Assembly: GCF_002205675.1 (NCBI RefSeq)
Contig: NZ_NISK01000002.1
Location: 434,001-498,000 of the forward strand
DNA length: 64,000 nucleotides
From: Sphingopyxis bauzanensis
GTDB lineage: Bacteria > Pseudomonadota > Alphaproteobacteria > Sphingomonadales > Sphingomonadaceae
Direction of reading: 5' to 3'
Shown here: positions 15,436 through 24,802 of the stretch, one piece after another
Position numbering within the stretch: position 1 is the first letter of the stretch
Layout of the letters: every line of letters starts with the position of its first letter
The notes under the pieces: model-generated
What the model saw: only the letters and a program-made list of their open reading frames with translations
What the model was told of the DNA's origin: nothing
Database searches by the model: none
Program-made: the position numbers and the translations under genes

Positions 15436-16738
15436 TCCCGCACGTCCCCGCGACGCCTTCGTCTGGACCTGGCTGCCCGGAACGAGCGAACCCGTCGTCG
15501 CCGGACGGCTCGTTCGCGTCGGCGACGAAGCGCATTTCGTCTACGGCCGCTCGTACCGCGAACGCGCCAATGCGGTCCCGCTCTACCTGCCCGAGCTGCC
15601 GCTCGGCGGCGAGACAATGCGCCCGCCTGCGGGGCATTATATGGCGAGTTCGCTGCGCGATGCGGCGCCCGACGCTTGGGGCCGCCGGGTCATTCTCAAC
15701 CGGCTGTTCGGCGCACGCGGCGCCGAGCTGGATGCGCTCGAGCTCGACGAGTTCGTCTTTCTTCTGCAATCGGGCTCGGACCGCATCGGCGCGCTCGACT
15801 TCCAGGCCTCAGCGAGCGTCTACACCCGGCGCGGAGGCGACGGCGCGAGCCTCGACGCGCTCATCGCTTCGGCCGAGCGGGTCGAAAATAATCTGCCGCT
15901 CTCGCCCGAGCTCGACCAGGCGCTGCATCATGGCAGTTCGATCGGCGGCGCGCGGCCCAAGGCGCTCATCACCGACGGCGACCGCAAATTTGTCGCCAAA
16001 TTTTCGAGCACGAGCGACACCTATAGCGTCGTCAAAGGCGAATATATCGCGATGCGGCTCGCCGCACGCGCCGGGCTCGACGTCGCGACCGTGGGGCTCG
16101 CGCAAGCGTCGGGCAAGGACGTGCTACTCGTCGAACGCTTCGACCGGGCGCATGGCCCGGCCGGCTGGGAGCGCCGCGCAATGGTGTCGGCGCTGACGAT
16201 CCTGGAACTCGACGAGATGCAGGCGCGCTATGCAAGCTACCAGGATCTCGCCGAGCAGGTCCGGCTTCGCTTCGCAGCGCCGAACGCGACGCTTCACGAA
16301 CTTTTCGCACGCCTTGTCTTCAATATCCTTGTCGGCAATGTCGACGACCATGCGCGCAATCACGCCGCCTTCTGGGATGGAACATCGCTTCGCCTCACCC
16401 CGGCCTATGATATCTGTCCGCAGGCGCGGGCCGGGGGCGAAGCGAGCCAGGCGATGCTGATCCACGGCCAGGTCCGCGCGAGCCAGATCGCCGCCTGCCT
16501 CGACGCCGCTGGGCACTTCCACCTCGATCGCGCCGGCGCACTCGCACTGGCGACGGCGCTGCTCGAGACGATCGGGGCAAGCTGGAAGCCGCTTGTTGAC
16601 GAGGCCGGATTGGGTGAGATCGACACCAAGCAGTTCTGGGGCCGTCAGTTCCTCAACCCATTCGCTTTCTACGGCCTCGAAGGGGAAGCGGCCGCGCTCG
16701 CCGCACGCGCCGACGTGATCCGCGCTGCGAACGCCTAG
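15425..16738 (+). CDS. hipA: HipA-like serine/threonine kinase toxin
   Basis: 437 residues. The N-terminal subdomain (about 10-110, HFVYGRSYRERANAVPLYLPEL) precedes the kinase domain. The ATP-loop region is SIGGARPKAL, then KFVAKFSS with the invariant Lys. The catalytic loop is NVDDHARNHAAFW and the metal-binding Asp is in PAYDICP. HipA kinases phosphorylate aminoacyl-tRNA synthetases and cause dormancy. It overlaps hipB by 11 bases, forming a type II toxin-antitoxin pair. All key residues look intact. Confidence 0.9.
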   Translation: MTSDPARPRDAFVWTWLPGTSEPVVAGRLVRVGDEAHFVYGRSYRERANAVPLYLPELPLGGETMRPPAGHYMASSLRDAAPDAWGRRVILNRLFGARGAELDALELDEFVFLLQSGSDRIGALDFQASASVYTRRGGDGASLDALIASAERVENNLPLSPELDQALHHGSSIGGARPKALITDGDRKFVAKFSSTSDTYSVVKGEYIAMRLAARAGLDVATVGLAQASGKDVLLVERFDRAHGPAGWERRAMVSALTILELDEMQARYASYQDLAEQVRLRFAAPNATLHELFARLVFNILVGNVDDHARNHAAFWDGTSLRLTPAYDICPQARAGGEASQAMLIHGQVRASQIAACLDAAGHFHLDRAGALALATALLETIGASWKPLVDEAGLGEIDTKQFWGRQFLNPFAFYGLEGEAAALAARADVIRAANA

Positions 16739-16996
16739 ACTGGCTGCCGAGGCGCCGAGCCATCAATAGCGCCCTTCGCCGACGCCCCTAAATCTGATCT
16801 ACCTCTCCCTCTGAGTCGTCCAGAATATCAACAATTTTGGACCACTCGGAAGGGGACGGATCAGTTGGAGACGGTCGGCTTGTGGGTCTCCAGCAAGACT
16901 TGCGGACGTTCCGGCAGGCAAATTCTCTCAGTTGCCGATATCCCTCTAATTGGTGCCTTCGGCGACCGCGTCGTTCGGAGGCAACCTCTCCAACTA
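16739..16996. other. Convergent intergenic stretch
   Basis: 258 bases between hipA and the PilZ gene, which converge. A 70-codon minus frame (16788-17000) ends in a protein-like EWSKIVDILDDSEGEVDQI, but the rest does not look coding. No hairpin with a T-run was seen. Confidence 0.5.
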
Positions 16997-17647
16997 TCAT
17001 CCGCCCACACGTCCCAGTTTATCCGTCGAACCGAGATCACGCACTGAAAACGGGGTTAGTAAAGAAATACCGGCCTGCCCGGCTTGCGACCAGCGCACAA
17101 CGCCTTCGCGTTCCTCGATAGCGCCAAGGAGAAGCTTCACCCGTAGGCCTTCCTGAAAGCTGCCGTCATGCCGAACCTTAACGCCGCGCAGCGAGATATT
17201 TTCGATCTGGACGCTGCGCGTACCGAACTCGCCTTTCGCGATTGCTTCGGTCGAACAATGCAGGCGTAGCGGACGGTCGCCGCCGCGGACGCTGTCGGCG
17301 AACAGCCGGACAAGCGTCGCCGCGCTGTCGATGGGGTAGCTAAGCTGCACGCCGCAGTTTTTGCCGTCGTGCCACACGACCTTGCCGCTTAGGCGAATGA
17401 CCTCGGACAAATCGATCTGCAAGTCCGCGCCCGGCGATACGCGCAGCTGGGTAGCAAGCATAAGCCCTTCATCGGAAATGTTGAGGACGCGCGCGAAGCC
17501 TTCTTCGCTTGCCGCCGAAACGCGCGCGACCCGAAAGACGCTGCGCTGGCGGGGCTGCGAACGCTTGTCGCCACCCGGCGATCGATCATCGTTGATCGAC
17601 CCGTGCCACGGATCGCTGCCATACTCATCGAAACTGTGCGTGTTCAT
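16997..17647 (-). CDS. Double PilZ-domain protein
   Basis: 216 residues, no signal peptide. Two PilZ-like domains: about 33-115 (RQRSVFRVARV then NISDEGLML) and about 125-200 (RPLRLHC then NISLRGVKV). PilZ domains bind cyclic di-GMP through the R-x3-R and [DN]-x-S-x2-G motifs; both show partial versions. This fits the GGDEF-EAL protein 1 kb away. The target process is unknown. Confidence 0.78.
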   Translation of the reverse strand: MNTHSFDEYGSDPWHGSINDDRSPGGDKRSQPRQRSVFRVARVSAASEEGFARVLNISDEGLMLATQLRVSPGADLQIDLSEVIRLSGKVVWHDGKNCGVQLSYPIDSAATLVRLFADSVRGGDRPLRLHCSTEAIAKGEFGTRSVQIENISLRGVKVRHDGSFQEGLRVKLLLGAIEEREGVVRWSQAGQAGISLLTPFSVRDLGSTDKLGRVGG

Positions 17648-17760
17648 CCACTGCCCCTTCCAGCGGCGAGGTTAAAGGTACTGGGGGGCATTGATAGCTG
17701 TGGGAATTACCACAGCGTCAGGTCATGAAATGTTTAAACTTATGCGGTGACATGGCCGTG

Positions 17761-18447
17761 TTACTGAGCGTGATTGTCGGCATAGTGCTTTATGCGCCTC
17801 GACAGGCCGAGCGTCCGTTCCGCTTTGGCGACCAGCGCAACAACCTCCGCGATACTTTTAAGCCGTAGCTTGGTCAGCGCATTTTTTCGGTGCATCTCAA
17901 CGGTTCGGACGCTCAAACCGAGCTGATGGGCGGCCAGTTTATTGGGTGATCCGTCGAGCAAGGTTGCCACGACATCCTGTTCGCGCGGCGACAGGGAATC
18001 CAGCAGCGCGCGGGCGTGCGATCGAGTTGCGGCGGTTTCCTGAAGCGTGCCCAGCATGCCAAAAGCCGCCGCCAGCGCCTCATCGAGCAGCCCGATTTCG
18101 AAGGGTTTCTCCAGAAACTCGATTGCGCCCATCTTAACAGACCGCACCGCCGTCGCGATATCGCCATGCGCGGTCATTATGATCACCGGCCACGACACAT
18201 CGCGGCAGCGTAATTCCTCCAGCACCTGTAGCCCGTCCATTTTCGGCATGCGAAGGTCGAGCAGAAGGGGCGCCGGCTTCAACGTCGGTAACAGATCGAA
18301 AAAATCCTCCGCCGCCGCAAAAGGCCACGCCCGAATATGAGACGTACCGAGCAAGAAATGGAGCGACTGACGAACATCGCCGTCATCGTCGATCACATAG
18401 ACGTTTCGCTCAGACGACCCGTCGGCTCCGTCCTGAATTTCGACCAT
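17761..18447 (-). CDS. FixJ-family response regulator
   Basis: 228 residues from the ATG at 18447 (aggtga 5 bases before); an upstream frame to 18966 runs through the divergent gene and is not used. Receiver domain about 14-128 with phospho-Asp64 in LLLDLRMPKMDG, a Thr/Lys pair in MTAHGD and EKPFE. LuxR-type helix-turn-helix about 165-225 (LSPREQDVVATLLDGSPNKLAAHQLGLS). It should be the partner of the PAS histidine kinase 2.5 kb away. It is divergent from the GGDEF-EAL gene and may regulate it. Confidence 0.9.
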   Translation of the reverse strand: MVEIQDGADGSSERNVYVIDDDGDVRQSLHFLLGTSHIRAWPFAAAEDFFDLLPTLKPAPLLLDLRMPKMDGLQVLEELRCRDVSWPVIIMTAHGDIATAVRSVKMGAIEFLEKPFEIGLLDEALAAAFGMLGTLQETAATRSHARALLDSLSPREQDVVATLLDGSPNKLAAHQLGLSVRTVEMHRKNALTKLRLKSIAEVVALVAKAERTLGLSRRIKHYADNHAQ

Positions 18448-18618
18448 TGATTCACCTGATTTGCCAACTGCTGCATGGCTGTGCTCCCTAAAACCAAAAC
18501 GGTGAAAGTTAACAATGGTTGCACGAGGCGCCCCGCATTTCCCCGATCTATCCCCTACGGTTTCCATGGCGTATGGCGAATAACTGGGCATATCAAAGCC
18601 GCCCGAAGGGGGAAAGAA

Positions 18619-20538
18619 TTGCGATCGCAGGACAATATAGACGATCTCGACGCCGAGTGTCCCCAAGCTTCCCGCCGCCGCATGGCGATTGCGCGCTACA
18701 ATATTTTGGACAGCGCCGCCGAGCGCGATTTCGATAATCTCACCATACTTGCGGCGGAGGTGTTCGGCGCCACTTTCGCGGCTATCAGCTTTATCGATCG
18801 CACCCGGCAATGGTTCAAAGCCAAGCATGGCCTGGGCGTTGCCGAGACCCCCATCGAGCAATCCTTTTGCGCGCACGCGCTGAAATCCTCGGGGATATTT
18901 CTGGTCAAAGATGCCGCTCATGACCGGATTTTCGCGGCAAATCCGCTGGTGACCGGTGATCCGCACATCCGCTTCTATGCCGGCATGCGGGTGCTCGCGA
19001 ACGACGGCACCCCGATCGCCGCCATATGCGTGATGGATTCAGCGCCGCGCCCCGAAGGCTTGACCCAAGCCGAACGACTGACGCTGCAAATTTTGGCGTC
19101 GCAGGTCGAATCGCTCCTCGAACTGCGTCATGCCCTCATTCTGCAGAAGCAGCAGGTGGCGCTGCAAAGGACGTTGTCGCGGCAGCTTCGCCATATGTCG
19201 AACCACGACGAACTCACCGGGTTACCAAGGCGCAACCTGTTCCGCGAAAAGCTCGACGCGGCGCTGGCAGATGCCGGTCAAACTGGTCGCCGGGCGGCGG
19301 TCATGACCGTCGATGTTGATCATTTCAAACAGATCAACGACAGTTTTGGTCATGACGTCGGCGATTCACTGCTCTGCGCCTTTGCGAAACGCTTTCGGGC
19401 TGCCACGCGCAGCACCGACACCGTGGCGCGACTTGGCGGCGACGAATTCGGGCTGGTCATTCCCGACATCGGCGCCGGCGACGACCTGAAAATGCTGCTG
19501 CGTTCGCTGGGCGAGCGCTTGCACAAGCCATTCAAACATAATGGGCGAGTCATCAATTGCGAGGCCAGCATCGGCGTGGCGATTTATCCCGACCATGCCA
19601 CCTCCGCTGATGATTTGATCAAGTGCAGCGACCTTGCGCTGGCCGCTGCCAAAACATCGCGCGGCTGTTCCGCAATCTTTTCGTCGGGGATGGCGGAGAA
19701 TTTCGACCGACAGGCGCGCATGCTCGACATCGCGCGTGCGGCAATCGCCACCAATGAATTGATCCCGCATTATCAGGCTAAGGTAAGCCTGGCGACGGGC
19801 CGGATCGTCGGTTTCGAAGCGTTGGCGCGCTGCCAGCAGGCGGGAACGCCGCCGCTGCTGCCCGAAATGTTCGCGCACGCCTTTACCGATGGCAAGCTCG
19901 CGGCCGACATCAGTCGGCAGATGCTGGCGCAGGTGCTCGACGATGTGCGGCACTGGGTCGATACCGGCGCCGCATTCGGCCATGTCGCAATTAATCGCAG
20001 CGCGGCCGATTTCAGAAGCGATGATTTTGCCGAACGACTGCTGGATGCTATCGATAGCCGCGGACTGGACCCGGCGATGATCGAACTGGAAGTTACCGAA
20101 GGCGTTTTCCTGGGCCGGGGGAATGAGCAAGTCACGCGGGCGCTCGCGTTGCTGAACGCACGCGGGGTGCGCGTCGCGCTCGACGACTTTGGAACCGGCT
20201 TTGCATCGCTGACGCATTTGAAGAAATTTCCCGTCGATGTGATCAAGATTGACCGATCGTTCGTCGCTGGCGTGGCGACCAGCCCCGACGATGCGACCAT
20301 CGTGCGGGCGCTGATCGGGCTTGGGAAAAGTCTCGGAATCGAAACCGTAGCCGAGGGCATTGAAACGGTCGAGCAGGCGTCATTCCTGCGCCGTCACGGA
20401 TGCGATCTGGGGCAAGGATTTTTCTACAGTGCGCCTGCCCCGGCAGCCGACGTACCGTCGTTGATTGAGCGAACGTTGCCGCATTATAGGCCCGCAAAAT
20501 TTCCAACAACACGCGGAAGCCTCGCCCTGGCATGCTAA
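18619..20538 (+). CDS. GAF-GGDEF-EAL cyclic di-GMP enzyme
   Basis: 639 residues from the TTG at 18619 (aggggga just upstream). An ATG at 18475 gives 48 more residues that do not look like protein and has no SD. A GAF domain (about 30-170) is followed by GGDEF (intact LGGDEFG, about 325) and EAL (FEALARC, ELEVTEG, DDFGTG, VAEGIE). Both cyclase and phosphodiesterase motifs look intact, so it could make or break cyclic di-GMP, with GAF as the input. Its last 7 bases overlap the BLUF gene. No membrane segments. Confidence 0.88.
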   Translation: MRSQDNIDDLDAECPQASRRRMAIARYNILDSAAERDFDNLTILAAEVFGATFAAISFIDRTRQWFKAKHGLGVAETPIEQSFCAHALKSSGIFLVKDAAHDRIFAANPLVTGDPHIRFYAGMRVLANDGTPIAAICVMDSAPRPEGLTQAERLTLQILASQVESLLELRHALILQKQQVALQRTLSRQLRHMSNHDELTGLPRRNLFREKLDAALADAGQTGRRAAVMTVDVDHFKQINDSFGHDVGDSLLCAFAKRFRAATRSTDTVARLGGDEFGLVIPDIGAGDDLKMLLRSLGERLHKPFKHNGRVINCEASIGVAIYPDHATSADDLIKCSDLALAAAKTSRGCSAIFSSGMAENFDRQARMLDIARAAIATNELIPHYQAKVSLATGRIVGFEALARCQQAGTPPLLPEMFAHAFTDGKLAADISRQMLAQVLDDVRHWVDTGAAFGHVAINRSAADFRSDDFAERLLDAIDSRGLDPAMIELEVTEGVFLGRGNEQVTRALALLNARGVRVALDDFGTGFASLTHLKKFPVDVIKIDRSFVAGVATSPDDATIVRALIGLGKSLGIETVAEGIETVEQASFLRRHGCDLGQGFFYSAPAPAADVPSLIERTLPHYRPAKFPTTRGSLALAC

Positions 20539-20942
20539 TCTCGACACTCTATGTGAGCCGGAGCCGGATCGAACCGACCCGCGCAACCGCGGCCATCGCG
20601 GATCTGGTCGAGGTATCTATCGCGAACAACCTGCGCCGCGACATCACGGGAGCCTTGCTGTTCACCGGTGCGCATTTCGCTCAAATACTGGAAGGGCGGG
20701 AGGACGTCATCACAGCCCTGATGAAGTCGATCGGCCGCGACGAACGCCATGATCAGCTGACAGTCATCAATCAAGCCCCTCTCAAAGAGCGAATATTCCA
20801 CGACTGGGCTTTAGCGTATAATGGGCCGTCGTTGTTTATCGCACGCCACGTTGCGCGCGTGTTGGCAAGTCCGCCCGGCGTGGACAAGCAGCGCACCGCC
20901 CGCTGGCTGACAGATACAATGTTGGAACTCATGACCGTGTGA
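20532..20942 (+). CDS. BLUF-domain blue-light sensor
   Basis: 136 residues. The BLUF fold covers about 1-100: Tyr7 (ISTLYVS), Asn32/33 before DITGALLF, and Gln51 in FAQILEG are the flavin-contacting residues of the family. HDWALAY supplies the usual Trp. It binds FAD and changes shape in blue light. It has no output domain of its own. The ATG overlaps the stop of the GGDEF-EAL gene, so the sensor and a cyclic di-GMP enzyme are made together, like a split BLUF-EAL protein. Confidence 0.85.
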   Translation: MLISTLYVSRSRIEPTRATAAIADLVEVSIANNLRRDITGALLFTGAHFAQILEGREDVITALMKSIGRDERHDQLTVINQAPLKERIFHDWALAYNGPSLFIARHVARVLASPPGVDKQRTARWLTDTMLELMTV

Positions 20943-20966
20943 CATCCAGCGAACACGGCGCCTTGG

Positions 20967-22499
20967 CTATCCCGCGGCTTCCTCGATGTCAGCCTGCGCA
21001 ATCGGCAGCGCGAAACGGAATTCCGAGCCCGCATCGGACGAATCTTCCAGCCAGATGCGACCGCCATGTGCTTCGATGATCGTGCGCGATATCGACAGGC
21101 CCAGCCCCATGCCGCCTTCCTTGATCGTATCGGACCAGGTGAAAATGCCTTGCGCCGCTTCGGCCGTAACGCCCGGCCCCGTATCGCGCACTGCAACGAC
21201 GATCTCGTCAGCGGCGGTTTCGGCCGAAATCCTGACTTCCTTCTGCTCCAGGTCCGACACCGCCTCACAGCCGTTCCGCAACAGATTGATGACAACCTGC
21301 TGAATTTGGGTGCGGTCCGCGAAAAGCTTCAGGTTGGCGGGGATGGCGTAGCGTAATTTGGTATCGATCGAGCAGGCGCTGCGGACAAGATTGATCGACT
21401 CCTCGACGACGGCTTTCAGCTCGAAAGATTCGCTGGCGCGAACGCGGCGATCGGTGAGGTCGCGCAGCGTGCGAATGATCGCGCCCGCCCGTTTGGCGGC
21501 CATGTCGATGGCGTTTAGCGCCTCGCGCACCTGGGCATTGTCGATGTCACTGCTGTCCACCAGGCGCAGGCACCCGGCAGCGTAGTTGGTGATTGCGCTG
21601 AGCGGCTGGTTAAGTTCGTGCGCCAAAGTCGTCGCCATCGTCCCCATCGCATTGACGCGCGATGTATGGACAAGTTCGGTTTGCAGGGTTTGCAGTGCCG
21701 CGGCCGCCTCCTGATGTTCGGTAACATCATAGCCTTCGCAAAAAATACCGACGATGTTCAGGTCGGCGTCGCGCACCGGTTCGTAAACAAAATCGGCGTA
21801 GCGACGCACCATCGGCCCACCGCTCGGACTGGGCAGATCGAACGCCACGGTTTCGCCGCGGTAAGGCACACCCGTCTGGAACACCCGGTCGAGGATGGCG
21901 ACGAAACCCTGCGCGGCAATCTCGGGCATCGCCTCTGCCACCGTCAGGCCTTCCAGCTTTCTGTGGCCGACAAACCGGCGATAGGATTCATTGGCAAAGG
22001 TGATGCGGTGTGCAGGTCCTTCCGACGTGGCAATGAAGCCCGGGGCGTGCTTGTATAGCGCGCGCGATTCCGCCGGGTTGCTGCGCGGACTTTCGATTTT
22101 GCTGTCGTGAGGGTAGAAAGACAAGATGTGCTGGCGATGCACCCCCGTATGATCGCGCACCGGATGGAGCAACGCGCTAGCCAGATACGTCGAACCGTCG
22201 CGTCGGCGAAAATTCAGCTCCCACGTTGCCGGCTGGCCCGCTTTCAGAAACGCCTCGATCGTCGCAACGCTCGCCGCGTCGGTAATCTTCGTAAAGACGG
22301 ATGATGCAGATCGCCCCAGAACCGCCGGATGCGACAATCCCGTCGCAGCAAAAAAGCTGGGATTGGCGATTGCAACGGAATGGGTTCCGCCGGTTACGTC
22401 GATGAACAATATGGGAATGCTGGCATTCTGGATAGAGACCACCAGAGAGCCCGTGGGGCTACCCCGATCGCTACCGCGCGGTTCGATGGTTTCCGTCAT
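20967..22499 (-). CDS. PAS-domain sensor histidine kinase, FixL-like
   Basis: 510 residues from the ATG at 22499; the frame extends upstream to 22802 without sense. Two PAS domains (about 15-130 and 145-262; the second has GFIATSEGPAHRITFANESYRRFVG) are followed by the dimer/phosphoacceptor helix with His294 in LAHELNQPLSAITNYA, then the ATPase domain (NLLRNGCEAV, DTGPGV, GMGLGLS). No membrane segments, so it is a soluble sensor. The first PAS lacks a clear LOV cysteine motif. It ends 24 bases after the convergent BLUF gene and probably phosphorylates the FixJ-like regulator. Confidence 0.88.
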   Translation of the reverse strand: MTETIEPRGSDRGSPTGSLVVSIQNASIPILFIDVTGGTHSVAIANPSFFAATGLSHPAVLGRSASSVFTKITDAASVATIEAFLKAGQPATWELNFRRRDGSTYLASALLHPVRDHTGVHRQHILSFYPHDSKIESPRSNPAESRALYKHAPGFIATSEGPAHRITFANESYRRFVGHRKLEGLTVAEAMPEIAAQGFVAILDRVFQTGVPYRGETVAFDLPSPSGGPMVRRYADFVYEPVRDADLNIVGIFCEGYDVTEHQEAAAALQTLQTELVHTSRVNAMGTMATTLAHELNQPLSAITNYAAGCLRLVDSSDIDNAQVREALNAIDMAAKRAGAIIRTLRDLTDRRVRASESFELKAVVEESINLVRSACSIDTKLRYAIPANLKLFADRTQIQQVVINLLRNGCEAVSDLEQKEVRISAETAADEIVVAVRDTGPGVTAEAAQGIFTWSDTIKEGGMGLGLSISRTIIEAHGGRIWLEDSSDAGSEFRFALPIAQADIEEAAG

Positions 22500-23361
22500 C
22501 CCACATATCCCTGTGCCATGCCGCCTTGCAAACAGGCCAGCCCGCTGATCCGCGCTGCGGTCCACAGCGATGGCGAAAATTTGCGTGCGCGAAGGATAGC
22601 ATGTTTCCGCGATCGGCGATGCGAAGTTGTGCGGCGATCCGATACCGTATTTTTCCCGTGTCGGTTGGTCCACTTTGGTTAACACCAGGGGCGCTACCCG
22701 TTTTCTACCGAAGGTTGGTCCCTTCGAACGACGGCGGATCAGCCCCACCTGATCCGCCGTCACCATTCCCATCACCCGCATGCCGGAACTGCAATGAAGC
22801 ACTGGAAATCCCGCTCGGCACGACGATAAGCGGCATGGTCACGATCAGGTTTGGCGCAGCGACCGCATTCGCCCGTCAAGGCGGATCGGTAGCGATCCCG
22901 CACGCGCTCCTCGCTTCCGCCGACCGGCCTTTATACATGGCAGAGGAAGCGGGCCGGAAATGTTGCCGCACGACGTTGCCCTTCGCCAAAACCGCGACAT
23001 GATAGGACGGTATCAATGGGTGTCGGCCGCTGCTCATTCACGCTCCTGCGCCGGCGGCCTGTTCAGGATCGTGACGCGGAGTTTGCATATCAAAAACCAC
23101 ATTCTGCAGGACAAATCGCAGCGCCACGGATGATCAGAAAATCCGATTCTCCGTCCAGGATCTGCGCAGGCTGCTGCCGACCATTCTCGCGGCGAAAAAA
23201 TGGGCGCGGGACTGGGATAATGTGAAATATTGTTCGGGTCGCTGCCGGTCAGCCAAGACCGTGAATTTCTAAGGAAGACTGCGTTCCGGGGACCGCTATT
23301 TGTACCCGGGCCCGCCCCTTTCAAACGGGGCGGCAGATAATCGAGCCGCTCTTCCTGCCAT
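22500..23361. other. Gene-poor decayed region
   Basis: About 860 bases without an intact gene. Only a GGDEF-domain tail at 22781-23002 can be recognised. The rest (upstream of the kinase gene and 23003-23361) shows only short frames of no clear character. Confidence 0.6.
22781..23002 (+). pseudogene. Remnant of a GGDEF domain C-terminus
   Basis: In one frame the order of conserved blocks is that of a GGDEF tail: NEALEIPLG, MVTIRFGAAT (normally VTVSIGVAT) and ASADRPLYMAEEAGRKCCR (normally ADRALYxAKxxGRNxV). The GGDEF motif and everything before it are missing, and the S-x-G core has changed. A short decayed fragment, possibly of an old paralogue of the nearby enzyme. Confidence 0.5.
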
Positions 23362-23607
23362 TCAGGGTACAGACCGATCACCGCCGTTGAAGAATTCAGC
23401 TCCGCGCAACGCCCAAGCCACCAGTTTTGTATCGTCATTGCTCTCAGCAGCTTCGAGCAGCGCGCCAGCTAGAACGTCCAACGGCAGATCGCCGGCACCA
23501 GTAGCCGCGACGACTTCGCCCACCAGCTTGGTTTTCCGCATGGTCAGTTCCGGCAGTCTTCTCGGTCTGCACCGGGCAATTGTCACGACGTTATCTTCTC
23601 GTTCCAC
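23362..23607 (-). CDS. TraD-like conjugal transfer protein, small
   Basis: 81 residues. The core, RKTKLVGEVVAATGAGDL followed by LAGALLEAA and WALRGAEFF, resembles the small TraD family found beside relaxase genes of alphaproteobacterial plasmids and integrative elements. No other transfer gene is near, so this may be a leftover of a mobile element. The first 22 residues are Arg-rich and may not be native. Function is not shown. Confidence 0.45.
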   Translation of the reverse strand: MEREDNVVTIARCRPRRLPELTMRKTKLVGEVVAATGAGDLPLDVLAGALLEAAESNDDTKLVAWALRGAEFFNGGDRSVP

Positions 23608-23845
23608 GACAATCGCCCTTCTTATCCACGCGGGGTGTGACTCATGTGCAGCAGTGCCGAGCGTCCCCTTCGCTCATAATACCCTAGAATGCGTGAATCG
23701 TGGTTACCCGCCTATACCGTAAAAACACCGGGATTTGCGCCGGAGTGAGAGGAAACTCCGTCGCCGGAACCCCGCATTGTTCAGTCACCAACATCGCCGT
23801 AGAGCCTCGTTCGCCGCAACGTTGATGCTGGCGCGAGCTCCTGCA

Positions 23846-23884
23846 GCGCGCCTCAGTCAGCCAAGGATGCTGGCTGAGGCGCGC
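23846..23884 (-). terminator. GC-rich hairpin after the Asp/Arg-rich gene
   Basis: gcgcgcctcag (23846-23856) pairs with ctgaggcgcgc (23874-23884): an 11-bp stem, 17-base loop. It starts 8 bases after the stop at 23892 on the minus strand. No T-run follows, so the role as a terminator is uncertain. Confidence 0.4.
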
Positions 23885-23891
23885 GCGATTA

Positions 23892-24605
23892 TCAATTCAT
23901 GGCGTGGATGCGGACAACCGCTTGGGTCCGGGCGTCGATTTGGTAGATCTGGCGCCCGTCCGAACGATAATAGGACTGGCTGGTGTCGCGATACCGGTCG
24001 CGATACTCATAGGGTACGCCGTAAAGGTTCGACGGCGCGCGCTGGCCGACTTGCAGGGTCGCCTCGTTGCGGCCCAGTACATTGTCGATCAAGCCGCCAA
24101 TGCCGCCGCGCTGTGGCGGCTGACGATAATCATCGTCCCGGTCGTCATCATTCCAGCGACCATCGGGGCCATCGCTGCGTCCGTCATAGCGATCATCGTC
24201 GCGATCATCGTCGCGATCATTCTGGCGGTCCCAATCGTCATAGCGCCCGTTCGCGCCGCCCTCGGCGCGGCGAACATCCTGGCGCAGTGCGCGCAGCCGG
24301 GCTTGCAGTCCCTGCCGCTCTTGATTGGTCAGTCCGCCGCGGCTGTACTGGCGCTCCAACTGCGTCAATGAACGCAGGTTGGCGCGCAGCGAGACGGCCT
24401 CCTGACGGCTGATCGCGCCCGACTGCACGCCGGCCTGGATCCGCACGCGCATCTGTTCGATCCGCGCCGCCATGTTTGCACCGGCGCGGTCGTCGTCGCG
24501 GTAATTGTCGCCGCGGTTCTGGTAGCCATCGCTCGGATATTGAGCGGCGGCGGGGCTGGTGAGGGCCGCGGCGGATACCGCCAGGCTCACGAGTAGCGTC
24601 TTCAT
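23892..24605 (-). CDS. Exported protein with Asp/Arg-rich low-complexity centre
   Basis: 237 residues. A signal peptide (1-21, ending SPAAA) leads to a helical part (about 40-115, RIEQMRVRIQAGVQSGAISR). A low-complexity stretch rich in Asp and Arg (about 118-165, runs such as DRDDDRDDDRYDGR) follows, then a C-terminal part with YRSDGRQIYQID. The DNA of the low-complexity part is made of gat/cgt-type short repeats that can slip. Role unknown; probably periplasmic. Confidence 0.72.
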   Translation of the reverse strand: MKTLLVSLAVSAAALTSPAAAQYPSDGYQNRGDNYRDDDRAGANMAARIEQMRVRIQAGVQSGAISRQEAVSLRANLRSLTQLERQYSRGGLTNQERQGLQARLRALRQDVRRAEGGANGRYDDWDRQNDRDDDRDDDRYDGRSDGPDGRWNDDDRDDDYRQPPQRGGIGGLIDNVLGRNEATLQVGQRAPSNLYGVPYEYRDRYRDTSQSYYRSDGRQIYQIDARTQAVVRIHAMN

Positions 24606-24802
24606 CGGCTTTCTCCTGTCAGCCCCCCAGCGTGCCGTCCCAAAGCGCTTTGCCGGGTGTCGGGTTGCTGAATGGCGGCCTCAGGCGCTATTCACGCGCA
24701 AACCGGAAACCAAGAAAGGGATGACGAGAGTTTGCCTGGCGAGGCAGCCTTCGCTCGCGCCGCACGTAATATCCGCACACCCTCTTGCGCGAAAGACCAT
24801 GC

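Noticed and set aside
23003..23361. Short frames after the GGDEF remnant as genes
   Set aside because: No start with SD, no conserved motif and overlapping frames on both strands.
23846..23884. Hairpin as a phage or integrase attachment site
   Set aside because: No integrase gene nearby and its position just after a stop codon is better explained by transcript ending.
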